Notes: generated from the letters alone by a model not told the origin. 32,078 bases of DNA from NZ13-RE01 sp049718665 (GCA_049718665.1 JBNARO010000022.1:1-32078); one strand, 5' to 3'. Shown: positions 7,984 through 15,864, counted from the first letter of the stretch. A program made the numbers and translations.

Positions 7984-8967
7984 TTATAAAGGTAGTTTTA
8001 CAGGCTCTTTTCTCTCATAAGATAGATAAGCAGCAATAGCAACCTCCATAGCTTTATATCCATCATATCCAGTGACAGGTGGATATTTGTTCTCCTTAAT
8101 ACTCTCTATAAAAGCAGATACTAAACCATAATCCATATTGCTCCCCCAATTTTCATAAGTTATTACTTTCCCTGTCTCATTATAAAATACTATATTTTGA
8201 GCAAAAACATCTAAGGTGATGGTTCCTTTTGTCCCAATAATTTCCATAGTTACATCTCCCCAGGTAGGGAAAATATTAGGTCTTGACCAAGAAGGATCTA
8301 AGGATACAAAAGTGTCATCTTCTAAGGTTAAAAGTAATATTCCACAATCATCTATATTTATATCAGGATGAAGTCTTGAATCAATCTCTGCATATACAGA
8401 GGTAAATTCTTTCCCTGTATACCATCTTATTAAATCTACCACATGAACAGTGTGATCCATCACTGCTCCTCCCCCCGCTTCCTCTTTATCTATAAACCAA
8501 CCTCCTGGCATTTTTCCATGATTACTGGATTTTATAGCAAGAATTTTACCTAATACATTACTTTCTATAAGCTCTTTTACTCTATATGCGGGAGGAGCAA
8601 ACCTTACTGGGAATGCTGTCATTAAAAATATTTTATTCTTTTCAGCGTATTCCAACATCTTTTTCCCATCTTCTATAGATGTTGCTAAGGGTTTCTCACA
8701 TAAAACATGTTTCCCAAATTCTGCGGATTTTATAGTTAATGGCATATGATTTTTATTAGAAGAGCAAATAATAACTCCATCTATTTCCTTTAATAACTCT
8801 TCATAAGATGGATAAAATTTTGTATTATAATTTTGAGCTACTATTCTTCCTCTTTCTTCATTCTCATCCCATATCCCAATAAGTTTTGCAGAAGGATTAT
8901 TCAATACACAATTTATATAACTGAAGGCATGCATATGAGCAAAACTTGCCATCCCTATCCTAACCAT
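7984..8967 (-). CDS. Gfo/Idh/MocA family NAD(P)-dependent sugar/inositol dehydrogenase
   Basis: A 327-residue oxidoreductase. The N-terminal Rossmann fold starts at MVRIGMASFAHMHAF, where the usual glycine-rich GxGxxG is partly lost (G-M-A-S-F-A). HVLCEKPLATSIEDG near residue 88 supplies the family EKP motif with the catalytic lysine. GGGAVMDHTVHVVDLIRWY near 165 holds the conserved D and H of the active site. Substrates in this family are sugars, inositols or sugar acids; the exact one cannot be read here. The ATG has an AGGAGGT ribosome site. It lies 12 nt behind a second family member, and the two may act in sequence (oxidation and re-reduction), as in several sugar-modifying gene pairs. 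Confidence 0.92.
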   Translation of the reverse strand: MVRIGMASFAHMHAFSYINCVLNNPSAKLIGIWDENEERGRIVAQNYNTKFYPSYEELLKEIDGVIICSSNKNHMPLTIKSAEFGKHVLCEKPLATSIEDGKKMLEYAEKNKIFLMTAFPVRFAPPAYRVKELIESNVLGKILAIKSSNHGKMPGGWFIDKEEAGGGAVMDHTVHVVDLIRWYTGKEFTSVYAEIDSRLHPDINIDDCGILLLTLEDDTFVSLDPSWSRPNIFPTWGDVTMEIIGTKGTITLDVFAQNIVFYNETGKVITYENWGSNMDYGLVSAFIESIKENKYPPVTGYDGYKAMEVAIAAYLSYERKEPVKLPL

Positions 8968-8979
8968 TATTTGACCTCC

Positions 8980-9954
8980 TTATCTTAGGGAAATAACTTT
9001 CCCCTTTTCTATAGATTCCAAAACTTTAAGAGAAATTTCTAAAGCCTTATATGCATCATATACATTTACTATTGGTTCTTTATTATTTAATATACAATCT
9101 ACAAAATGCTTTATCTCCTTTGTATAAGGATCCTCTCTCAAAGGACTTTCAGGATAAGCAACTCCTTCTTTTTTCTCCTCAGTAATCTTCATGTTAACTT
9201 TTAACGGAATGCTTTTTCTACTATCAAACTCTATTATCCCCTTTTCTCCAGCAATTTCATAAGCCATAAAGAATGGCTCTACATGAGCCCAGCTTCCTTC
9301 TACATGGCTTATTACACCTGAGTTATGCCTTAAAACTACTAATGCATAATCTAAATGATCATAACCTTTAAAAGCCAATCCTTTTGCATAGATTCTTTCT
9401 ACATCTCCAAAAGCCCATCTTGCAAAATCAAAATCATGAATAATCATATCTAAAACAAGACCACCACTCATATCAAAATTAGCATACCAATCTCTTCTTC
9501 CCATAGGGAAAGGCCCAGCCCTTCTAAAATTTGCTACTCCTACCTTTCCTAAATCTCCATTTTTAATCATGGAATATGCTATCTCATATTGGGGAAAAAA
9601 CCTTAAAACATGCCCTACAAAAAATTTCCCCTTTGTCTTTTCTACAGTCTCAATAATTTCTTCCCCTTCTTTTAAAGTTCGAGCTAAAGGTTTTTCACAT
9701 ATTACATGTTTTCCTTCTTTTAATGCATATATACTAAGATCCTTATGATAGGGGGTAGGATAACAGATATCTACTAATTCCACTTCTTTATCCTTAATAA
9801 GATCGTAAGGATTTTTATAAACCTTCACTCCAGGGATTGATATATCTTGATGTTCTTCACAGATAGCTATAAGTTTTGTTTCTGGAATATTCATGTAGGC
9901 ATTAGAGTGAACTCTTCCCATAGTTCCATACCCAATAACTCCAACTTTAATCAT
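8980..9954 (-). CDS. Gfo/Idh/MocA family NAD(P)-dependent dehydrogenase
   Basis: A 324-residue oxidoreductase with an intact dinucleotide-binding start, VGVIGYGTMGRVHSNAY. HVICEKPLARTLKEGEEI near residue 88 carries the EKP lysine. GGLVLDMIIHDFDFARWAFG near 168 carries the catalytic D and H. The C-terminal alpha/beta domain forms the substrate and oligomer face. It is the first gene of a three-gene operon (two dehydrogenases, ODP protein) and is transcribed divergently from an MFS transporter that may import the substrate. A GGAGGTG ribosome site precedes the ATG. The two dehydrogenases differ clearly in the Rossmann motif, so they are not a recent duplication. Confidence 0.93.
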   Translation of the reverse strand: MIKVGVIGYGTMGRVHSNAYMNIPETKLIAICEEHQDISIPGVKVYKNPYDLIKDKEVELVDICYPTPYHKDLSIYALKEGKHVICEKPLARTLKEGEEIIETVEKTKGKFFVGHVLRFFPQYEIAYSMIKNGDLGKVGVANFRRAGPFPMGRRDWYANFDMSGGLVLDMIIHDFDFARWAFGDVERIYAKGLAFKGYDHLDYALVVLRHNSGVISHVEGSWAHVEPFFMAYEIAGEKGIIEFDSRKSIPLKVNMKITEEKKEGVAYPESPLREDPYTKEIKHFVDCILNNKEPIVNVYDAYKALEISLKVLESIEKGKVISLR

Positions 9955-9982
9955 CCTTTCACCTCCAAATTAGTTTACCACC

Positions 9983-10013
9983 TTGATTAATTATATCCTT
10001 TTTGTGTTATAAT
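9983..10013 (+). promoter_or_regulatory. Promoter of the MFS transporter gene
   Basis: An extended -10, TGTTATAAT (10005-10013), preceded by TTGATT (9983-9988) at a long 19-nt spacing. The start predicted near 10020 gives a leader of 30-45 nt. Confidence 0.5.
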
Positions 10014-10018
10014 TTAAA
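9990..10018 (-). promoter_or_regulatory. Promoter of the Gfo/Idh-Gfo/Idh-ODP operon
   Basis: TTTAAA (10013-10018) and TATAAT (9990-9995) on the minus strand with a 17-nt spacer. The predicted start near 9983 lies about 29 nt before the ATG at 9954. It overlaps the divergent promoter of the MFS gene, so the two units may compete or share control. Confidence 0.5.
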
Positions 10019-10052
10019 CATCTTCCTTTTGGGAAAAAAATAGGCTACAAAA

Positions 10053-11216
10053 GTGGAGGAGCCCATTGAAAAAAGAAATATATATAAGCTAATAATCCTT
10101 TTGGGAATTGGGAATATTGGTTTCTCTCTATTTTCTGCATTTAGAAATTTTTATCTAATATTTTTTCTAAATAAATTTACAGACTCAAAAACCCAAATAG
10201 GAACCCTTATGTCCATAATAAGCCTGGCAGGAATGGTAATTCCTCCTTTAATTGGTGTATTATCTGACAGATTAATGAAAGTTCTAAAGGGAAGAAAATA
10301 TATTATCATTTTTAGCTTACTACTTTTTATTTTATCCCTATCAAACTTAGAAAGAACAAGAAATTTAAAAGACCTTTATATAAATCTTTCTTTGGTCTCC
10401 ATATTCTTTTTTGCAAGTTTTGCCCCTTTTCAGACCTTAGTTCCTGATATTATTCCTAAAGACTCTTTCGCCAAAACTACAGGAATTTCAAATTTCACCT
10501 CATACTTTGCCCAAGGAATATATATTATCCTTATTTTGCTTCTTCGTAGTAATAGATTAAGATTCTCTTTAATATATTTAGGAACTTTTATATCTATATT
10601 CTCTATACTTTTTATTCCTGAAAGGGAGAGAAAATACATAAACAATCCTATAGATTTTAATTATTTTAAAGGAAGACTATGGATTAAACTTTTTGCTCTT
10701 CAGTGGTTAATCTGGTATGGAATCTCATCTGTTAGTTCTTTTATTCTTCTTTTTTTCCACGATGCTCTTTTCGCTTCTTTAAAAGATTATTTCATCGCTC
10801 TTGGGATTTTTGGAGTGTTATCTTGGATAATATCTATCCCTATTGGTTTTATTGCAGATAAATATTCTAAGGAAAAATTAACCGCTATAGGGCTTGGAAT
10901 CTTCGCAGTAAGTAGTATTCTTTTTTCTCAAAGTTATAGATTAATTCATGTTTATCTTCCATTACTTCTTTACGGAATAAGCTTATCTTTATTAACTATT
11001 GCTCCCTATAGTCTCTTGTTGAGCTATATTCCAAAGGAAAAAGCGGGAAGTTTTGTGGGAATAAACAACTTAGTAATTTCTTCTTCTCAAGTTCTTTCCT
11101 ACTTTCTTTCGGGATTAATTATTGATTATGGAAGCTATCAAATAAATTTTCTACAAGGAGGAGTAGTCTCAATATTAGCTTTACTTATTTTGAGAAGAAT
11201 TAATAATACCTCTTAA
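10053..11216 (+). CDS. MFS transporter
   Basis: A 387-residue, very hydrophobic protein with about twelve membrane segments, of the major facilitator superfamily. The loop after segment 2 reads GVLSDRLMKVLKGRKYIIIF, matching the family motif G-x-x-x-D-R-x-x-x-x-G-R-R. A second copy, GFIADKYSKEKLTA, follows segment 8, as expected for two six-helix halves. Substrate is unknown; the divergent dehydrogenases suggest a sugar or polyol. The start is uncertain. The GTG at 10053 has no ribosome site upstream and itself overlaps a strong GGAGGAG (10055-10061). That sequence would place translation at the in-frame ATT at 10065, a rare start codon. The 3' end overlaps the converging nrdG gene by 36 nt. 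Confidence 0.9.
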   Translation: MEEPIEKRNIYKLIILLGIGNIGFSLFSAFRNFYLIFFLNKFTDSKTQIGTLMSIISLAGMVIPPLIGVLSDRLMKVLKGRKYIIIFSLLLFILSLSNLERTRNLKDLYINLSLVSIFFFASFAPFQTLVPDIIPKDSFAKTTGISNFTSYFAQGIYIILILLLRSNRLRFSLIYLGTFISIFSILFIPERERKYINNPIDFNYFKGRLWIKLFALQWLIWYGISSVSSFILLFFHDALFASLKDYFIALGIFGVLSWIISIPIGFIADKYSKEKLTAIGLGIFAVSSILFSQSYRLIHVYLPLLLYGISLSLLTIAPYSLLLSYIPKEKAGSFVGINNLVISSSQVLSYFLSGLIIDYGSYQINFLQGGVVSILALLILRRINNTS

Positions 11217-11891
11217 TTTTCCATTAACTTTTTCTTTAAGATCTAAAGCTTCTTCTAAGGAATATGGCTTTTTTAATCTATATTCAAGGCTTAATGCCTT
11301 TTCAGGATTAAATTGTTGTAAATAATATGGAACATCTCCAATTATCTCTTTGATAATAGCTAAATCTCTTTCTTCCACTAATTCTGGGACTAATGTAGTT
11401 CTTACTTCAAATTTTATATCAAATTTTTTAAGTATTCTTAAGGATTCTAAAAGATTTTTGTAATATTTCTCCGCTAAATTTTCCTTTAAACCTATAGTCT
11501 TTGCATATTTTTCTTTAGAATTTTTAAAATCTATAGCAACATAATCTACTAACTTTGCTTGTATTAGTTCTACTAACATATGTGGGTTACTTCCATTGGT
11601 ATCTAATTTTATAGAGAGCCTTCTTTTTTTTAATTTAAATAAAAACTGAGGGAGATCCTTTTGTAATGTAGGCTCTCCCCCTGTTATTACTACAGAACTA
11701 ACTAATTTTCTTCTTCTATTTAGCTCCTCTAATATATATTCTTCAGAATATATCCCCTTCTTTCTTGTAGATATTAATTCAGGGTTATGGCAAAAAGGAC
11801 ACCTAAAATTACACCCCTGTGTAAATATGACAAAAGATATCCTATTAGGATAATCGAGAAGACTAAATCCCTGGAAGCCTGAGATTTTCAA
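11181..11891 (-). CDS. nrdG: Anaerobic ribonucleoside-triphosphate reductase activating protein
   Basis: A 236-residue radical-SAM enzyme that uses S-adenosylmethionine and a 4Fe-4S cluster to install the glycyl radical on NrdD. The cluster motif is CNFRCPFCHNPE near residue 27 (C-x3-C-x2-C), and VVITGGEPTLQKDL near 69 is the SAM-binding GGEP segment. GFSLLDYPNRISFVIFTQG at the N-terminus is typical of the NrdG2-type activase seen in thermophiles. The start codon is TTG, chosen because AGAGGAG stands at the right distance. The gene overlaps the end of nrdD by 29 nt, so the enzyme and its activase are translationally linked. The 3' end overlaps the convergent MFS gene. Confidence 0.93.
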   Translation of the reverse strand: MKISGFQGFSLLDYPNRISFVIFTQGCNFRCPFCHNPELISTRKKGIYSEEYILEELNRRRKLVSSVVITGGEPTLQKDLPQFLFKLKKRRLSIKLDTNGSNPHMLVELIQAKLVDYVAIDFKNSKEKYAKTIGLKENLAEKYYKNLLESLRILKKFDIKFEVRTTLVPELVEERDLAIIKEIIGDVPYYLQQFNPEKALSLEYRLKKPYSLEEALDLKEKVNGKLRGIINSSQNK

Positions 11892-13746
11892 TATTTCTCC
11901 TCTCCTTTAAAGCTAAAACAAAAGGCTTTCTCAATCTAAATTCCTCTTGTTTCCCCTTATTCCAGCTTTTAACCGGTCTATAATATCCCACAACTCTTGA
12001 ATAAATCTCTGTCTCTTTCCCACAATAAGGACAATTTTTCTTTTCTCCTCTTATATATCCGTGTTCTGGACATATACTAAAAGTAGGAGTAAGAGTAAAG
12101 TATGGAAGGTGATAGTTAGAAGAAATTAATCTTACCGCCTCTTTTACCAGATTTATATCTTCTATAGCCTCTCCCAAGAAAATATGCAGTACTGTTCCCC
12201 CAGTATATAAACTCTGAAGCTTATCCTGATGTTCAAGGACCTCGAAAGGATCAGCAGAATAGTTTACAGGAAGTTGAGTAGAATTAGTATAGAAAGGCTC
12301 TGTTTCTCCAGAGGTATATATATCATTGAATTTCATTTTATCAATACGAGCTAATCTATAAGAAGTCCCTTCAGCAGGAGTTGCTTCAAGGTTATATAAA
12401 TTATTTGTCTCCTTTTGATACTTTAGAAGTCTTCCCCTCATAAATTCTAAAACTTTAATAGCAAATTCCCTTCCCGAAGGAGTCTCTATTCCCTCTCCTA
12501 AAAGGTTTACACATGCTTCATGCATTCCTACAATTCCAATAGTAGAGAAGTGATTTCCCCAATATTGTCCCGTAAGTTCATAAACTCCATAAAGATAATA
12601 CTTCGAATAGGGATAGAGATTCTTATGAGTTAGATCTTCAAGGACTTTTCTTTTTATCTCTAAACTTTCCTTTGCCAAATCCATAAGAAATGCCAATCTC
12701 TCAAAGAATTCATCTTCATCCTTAGAAAGATACCCAAGTCTTGGAAGATTTATAGTGACCACACCAATACTTCCTGTAAGAGGATTTGCACCAAATAATC
12801 CTCCACCTCTATGTTTTAACTCTTCTACAGATTTCCCAGGTTTTTGGAGAGTAAAACTTAACGCTCTTTGTCTCACTGCAGAATTGTCAAGACGAAGCCT
12901 ACAACACATTGACCTCACATCAGAAGGATCCATATCAGAATTTACAAAGTTGGAAAAGTATGGTGTTCCATACTTAGCAGTCATTTCCCAAATTTTTGTA
13001 AGAGTAGATTTTTCCCACGGAAAATCCTTAGTTATATTATAAGTAGGAATAGGAAAAGTAAAAATCCTTCCATGAGCATCTCCCTCAATCATTACTTCCG
13101 CAAAAGCTTCATTTAACATATCCATCTCTTCTTGAAATTCTCCATATGTAGCTTCTTTTCTCTCTCCCCCTATAATAACCTTTTTATCCTTTAAATCTTG
13201 AGGAACTATAAGATCAAAACTTAAATTTGTGAAGGGTGTTTGAAAGCCTGTTCTTGTAGGGATATTTAAGTTAAATATAAATTCTTGGAGGGCTTGCTTT
13301 ACCTCTTTATAAGTAAGACCATCATACGCAATAAAGGGGGCTAAGAAAGTATCAAAATTGGAGAATGCTATAGCTCCTGCTGCTTCACCCTGGAGAGTAA
13401 ACATAAAGTTAACAATTTGTCCCAATGCGGTCCTAAAATGTTTTGCAGGTTTACTTGCAATCTTTCCTTCTACGCCTCCAAATCCTCTTAATAATAAGTC
13501 CTCTAAATCCCAGCCCACACAATATACTGAAAGGGAACCTAAATCATGAATATGAAAATCTCCTTCCTGATGAGCTCTTGCAATATCCTTAGGATAAATA
13601 TTTTCTAACCAGTATTTTGCAATTAAAGTAGAGTAAAGATAATAATTTAATCCCTGAAGGGAATAAGCCATATTTGAATTCTCGTTTACTCTCCAGTCAT
13701 TTCTCTCTATATATTCTTTTATTAACTCAGTTATTTCCTTCCCCAT
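11863..13746 (-). CDS. nrdD: Anaerobic (class III) ribonucleoside-triphosphate reductase
   Basis: A 627-residue glycyl-radical enzyme that reduces ribonucleoside triphosphates to deoxyribonucleotides without oxygen. C281-C282 in the CCRLRLDN segment probably supply an active-site thiol. Near the C-terminus, CPEHG (559) and CPYCG (572) bind the structural metal, and RVVGYYRPVKSWNKGK carries the glycyl radical at about G587. The chain starts directly in the catalytic domain (ELIKEYIERNDWRVNENSNM). The N-terminal ATP-cone of about 90 residues found in many NrdD proteins is absent, so dATP inhibition through a cone is not expected. It is the middle gene of nrdR-nrdD-nrdG, 12 nt after nrdR, with a GAGGAGGG ribosome site. 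Confidence 0.96.
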   Translation of the reverse strand: MGKEITELIKEYIERNDWRVNENSNMAYSLQGLNYYLYSTLIAKYWLENIYPKDIARAHQEGDFHIHDLGSLSVYCVGWDLEDLLLRGFGGVEGKIASKPAKHFRTALGQIVNFMFTLQGEAAGAIAFSNFDTFLAPFIAYDGLTYKEVKQALQEFIFNLNIPTRTGFQTPFTNLSFDLIVPQDLKDKKVIIGGERKEATYGEFQEEMDMLNEAFAEVMIEGDAHGRIFTFPIPTYNITKDFPWEKSTLTKIWEMTAKYGTPYFSNFVNSDMDPSDVRSMCCRLRLDNSAVRQRALSFTLQKPGKSVEELKHRGGGLFGANPLTGSIGVVTINLPRLGYLSKDEDEFFERLAFLMDLAKESLEIKRKVLEDLTHKNLYPYSKYYLYGVYELTGQYWGNHFSTIGIVGMHEACVNLLGEGIETPSGREFAIKVLEFMRGRLLKYQKETNNLYNLEATPAEGTSYRLARIDKMKFNDIYTSGETEPFYTNSTQLPVNYSADPFEVLEHQDKLQSLYTGGTVLHIFLGEAIEDINLVKEAVRLISSNYHLPYFTLTPTFSICPEHGYIRGEKKNCPYCGKETEIYSRVVGYYRPVKSWNKGKQEEFRLRKPFVLALKERRNIENLRLPGI

Positions 13747-13758
13747 TTTCAGCCCTCC

Positions 13759-14220
13759 TCAAATATTTTTTTCTTTTTCCAGTTGAGAAAGAAGTCTTGA
13801 AAATTCCTCAACAGAACTAAACTCTTGATACACAGAAGCAAATCTAATATATGCTACCATATCTAATTTTCTAAGACGTTCTAAAACCATCATTCCTAAA
13901 TCTTTTGATTTTATCTCACTTAACCCCTGTTTTCTTATATCTCCTAAGATTTCATCAATTATCTCTTCTAACTTTTCATTATCTATATTTCTTTTTACTG
14001 TAGCTCTTTGAAGACCAAGAAGAAGTTTGTTCCTATCGAAAGGTTCTCTTCTTCCATCTTTTTTTATAACCAAAATAGGTTTCTCTTCTATTCTTTCATA
14101 GGTGGTAAATCTTCCTCCACATTTAAGGCAAACTCGTCTTCTCCTAACTACTGTTTGTTCCTCAATCTCTCTGGTATCTAAAACATTGGTTTCTGGATTC
14201 CCACAGAAAGGACATTTCAT
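13759..14220 (-). CDS. nrdR: Transcriptional repressor NrdR
   Basis: A 153-residue repressor of ribonucleotide reductase genes. The N-terminal zinc ribbon has C3, C6, C31 and C34 (MKCPFCG and VCLKCGGRFTTYERI). The rest is an ATP-cone (PILVIKKDGRREPFDRNKLL) that senses ATP/dATP. The start is placed at the ATG at 14220. The reading frame opens earlier at a GTG (14232), but that codon is part of the GGAG ribosome site, and NrdR proteins characteristically begin MKCPFC. The gene leads the nrdR-nrdD-nrdG operon. Two NrdR boxes overlap its own promoter, so it very probably represses itself and the reductase. Confidence 0.96.
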   Translation of the reverse strand: MKCPFCGNPETNVLDTREIEEQTVVRRRRVCLKCGGRFTTYERIEEKPILVIKKDGRREPFDRNKLLLGLQRATVKRNIDNEKLEEIIDEILGDIRKQGLSEIKSKDLGMMVLERLRKLDMVAYIRFASVYQEFSSVEEFSRLLSQLEKEKNI

Positions 14221-14231
14221 ATTTTTCTCCA

Positions 14232-14241
14232 CTATATATAG
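14232..14241 (-). promoter_or_regulatory. NrdR box 1 (downstream)
   Basis: The perfect palindrome CTATATATAG matches the core of the NrdR box (consensus acaCwAtATaTwGtgt). It lies just after the predicted transcription start of the nrd operon. Its centre is 33 bp, about three helical turns, from box 2, the usual arrangement of paired NrdR boxes. Confidence 0.8.
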
Positions 14242-14251
14242 TATTAATTAC

Positions 14252-14280
14252 AAGATAACATACCCTATATATAGAGTCAA
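14252..14280 (-). promoter_or_regulatory. Promoter of nrdR-nrdD-nrdG
   Basis: TTGACT (14275-14280) and TATCTT (14252-14257), read on the minus strand with a 17-nt spacer; TG one base before the -10 makes it an extended -10. The predicted start near 14245 gives a leader of about 25 nt. NrdR box 2 occupies the spacer and box 1 the start region. Confidence 0.7.
14265..14274 (-). promoter_or_regulatory. NrdR box 2 (in promoter spacer)
   Basis: A second perfect CTATATATAG, lying between the -35 and -10 boxes. Repressor bound here would occlude RNA polymerase directly. Confidence 0.8.
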
Positions 14281-14370
14281 AGAGCAAAAAGAGTTCTTTC
14301 TTAGATTTTTTTACCTAAAATTTCAATCTTTCTTTATTTTCCTTTAAATTTTGACCAAATGTAAAAGAGA

Positions 14371-14405
14371 AAATAAAAAACATAAGGCGACCTTTAAAGG
14401 TCGCC
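14371..14405 (-). terminator. Rho-independent terminator after the xylose-isomerase-like gene
   Basis: GGCGACC and GGTCGCC form a perfect hairpin around TTTAAA (14386-14405). On the minus strand it is followed by TTATGTTTTTTATTT. It lies 27 nt behind the stop codon of the gene at 14432. Confidence 0.85.
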
Positions 14406-14431
14406 CTAAAAGTCTCAAAAAGTCACTACTC

Positions 14432-15538
14432 TCATTTGTGATGTTCCGCTAAGATTAATTCCAGTTCTCCCCTATGATTTTCAGGATCAAAGTAGCATTC
14501 AAGAATCTTATCATGAGGAAGTCTTTCGATTTTTTCATTCATAATATTTAAAACTTTAGTATTTATCTCAATAGCTTTCAAAACAGGCATTCTTTCTGGA
14601 TTTATATCAATTCCAAAATATCCTTGATATCCAACCATCTTTAAAGTATAAAGAAGTGCTTCAGTATTATCCCAGTCTATTACTCCTATATTCAAGTCTT
14701 GATCATAATTTCCTAAAGGCTGGCTATTCCAATGAGTATGGAAAAGCCTTCCTTCTCTTGCTACTCTTGCATAGGCATAAGGTAGATCCTCAAATCCCAT
14801 CCTTACATGTCCGATCTCTGGATTAAGTCCTACTAATGCATGTCCCTCTAAGAGAAGTTTTAGATTTTCAGGATTTTTCAATCTTGCCTCAATGTCCCTT
14901 GCTGCCAAGATTCCATCAGCAGTAGTTCTATAAATATTATTTGGGGCAGGTTCATAAGGTTTCGGCTCTATAGCTACTCTAACTCCTGGAACTTCATCCA
15001 TAGCTTGTGCTATTAACTCTTCAAAGGTATCCCACATATGATAGTAGAGATGTCCATAAGAATAAGTATAGCCATCAATTCCAGGCCAAATCACACAAAT
15101 ATCTGCATCAGCTTCTTTTACAATTTTCAATGCTCCCAAAAGGCGCTCATAAGCCATTTTTCTATATTTTTCATAAGGATTTGATAAAGATCCAAACTCA
15201 TAAACCTTATCATAGAAAATATAAGGTGCTACCATAACAAGTCTTATTCCTGTTTCTTTCTCTAATTTTTTGTATAAATGAAGATTCTCTTCATTTACTT
15301 CATTAGGATAATGTGCTTCCACCCCTTTTACCCCAAATTTTGCAGTTTCAGCAATCATTTCTATTCTTTCAGGAATGCTTTTAGGTTCTCCATAGGGTTC
15401 ATGAAATCTTCCTCCAGAAGGAGTAAAATACCAAATTCCCACTGAGAATTTCAAATCTAATTTAAAAGTTTGAAGATGTTTAAGGAGCTCCTCTTTATTT
15501 CTTCTAATCTTTTGAGAGCGATGATCCACAAATCCCAT
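14432..15538 (-). CDS. Xylose-isomerase-like TIM-barrel protein
   Basis: A 368-residue TIM-barrel protein whose landmarks follow actinobacterial-type xylose isomerase in order. They are VGIWYFTPSGGRFHEPYG (near residue 33), VAIEPKPYEPAPNNIYRTTA (near 187), ALVGLNPEIGHVRMG (near 234), GRLFHTHWNSQ (near 264) and YDQDLNIGVIDWDN (near 279). The metal ligands in EPKP, NPEIGH and YDQDL are retained. The segment usually reading HIDLN is HTHWN, so one expected metal-binding Asp is His, and GHE is GHV. It may therefore be a xylose isomerase variant or a ketose/aldose isomerase of different specificity. No xylulokinase or sugar transporter lies beside it. The gene is monocistronic, with a GGAGGT ribosome site and a clear terminator. 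Confidence 0.78.
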   Translation of the reverse strand: MGFVDHRSQKIRRNKEELLKHLQTFKLDLKFSVGIWYFTPSGGRFHEPYGEPKSIPERIEMIAETAKFGVKGVEAHYPNEVNEENLHLYKKLEKETGIRLVMVAPYIFYDKVYEFGSLSNPYEKYRKMAYERLLGALKIVKEADADICVIWPGIDGYTYSYGHLYYHMWDTFEELIAQAMDEVPGVRVAIEPKPYEPAPNNIYRTTADGILAARDIEARLKNPENLKLLLEGHALVGLNPEIGHVRMGFEDLPYAYARVAREGRLFHTHWNSQPLGNYDQDLNIGVIDWDNTEALLYTLKMVGYQGYFGIDINPERMPVLKAIEINTKVLNIMNEKIERLPHDKILECYFDPENHRGELELILAEHHK

Positions 15539-15565
15539 ATTAAGACCTCCTTTCTTTTGTCTTAA

Positions 15566-15594
15566 TTTTATAATAACGTTTTTATAAAAGCAAT
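15566..15594 (-). promoter_or_regulatory. Possible promoter/operator of the xylose-isomerase-like gene
   Basis: TTGCTT and TAAAAT lie 17 nt apart on the minus strand. The stretch 15576-15600 also holds two CGTTTT units 18 bp apart on the + strand, reminiscent of LacI-type half-sites. The call is tentative; the interval from here to 15757 holds otherwise only the N gap and a palindrome. Confidence 0.3.
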
Positions 15595-15612
15595 CGTTTT
15601 ATTGTGGTGTTA

Positions 15613-15712
15613 NNNNNNNNNNNNNNNNNNNNNNNNNNNNNNNNNNNNNNNNNNNNNNNNNNNNNNNNNNNNNNNNNNNNNNNNNNNNNNNNNNNNNNNN
15701 NNNNNNNNNNNN
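15613..15712. other. Assembly gap (100 N)
   Basis: Exactly 100 N, the usual placeholder for a gap of unknown size. The 12 bases before it (15601-15612) and the 12 after it (15713-15724) are identical, ATTGTGGTGTTA. The contig ends may therefore simply overlap, or a repeat may be collapsed or missing here. Confidence 0.97.
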
Positions 15713-15723
15713 ATTGTGGTGTT

Positions 15724-15737
15724 ACATGTATACATGT
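15724..15737. repeat. 14-bp perfect palindrome ACATGTATACATGT
   Basis: A loop-less perfect inverted repeat between the N gap and the tRNA gene. It is not followed by a T-run, so it does not look like a terminator. It could be an operator for the gene at 14432 or a processing signal after the tRNA. No other copy was noticed. Confidence 0.5.
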
Positions 15738-15757
15738 GTGATAGAAATGTTTGAGAA

Positions 15758-15847
15758 TGGCGGAGAGGGTGGGATTCGAACCCACGAGGCAAGATTTTGC
15801 CTACTCGCTTTCGAGGCGAGCGCCTTCGTCCACTCGGCCACCTCTCC
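15758..15847 (-). tRNA. tRNA-Ser (anticodon CGA)
   Basis: On the minus strand the 90-nt gene starts GGAGAGGTGGCCGAGTGG and ends CCTCTCC-G-CCA, so the acceptor stem is perfect and CCA is encoded. The anticodon arm is CTCGC-CTCGAAA-GCGAG, with anticodon CGA (codon UCG). A long variable arm with stem AGGCAAAATCTTGCCT identifies serine, and GGTTCGAATCC is the T arm. It ends only 34 nt from the N gap. Confidence 0.96.
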
Positions 15848-15855
15848 ATTAAAAA

Positions 15856-15864
15856 ATTATACCA
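15856..15864 (-). promoter_or_regulatory. Extended -10 promoter of tRNA-Ser
   Basis: TGGTATAAT on the minus strand places the start within a base or two of the tRNA 5' end (15847-15849). No clear -35 hexamer is visible. Confidence 0.55.

Noticed and set aside
14102..14347. Open frame opposite nrdR and its promoter
   Set aside because: It overlaps the NrdR boxes and promoter and encodes no recognisable protein.
15724..15737. Terminator for tRNA-Ser
   Set aside because: The palindrome has no loop and is followed by AACACC instead of T residues.
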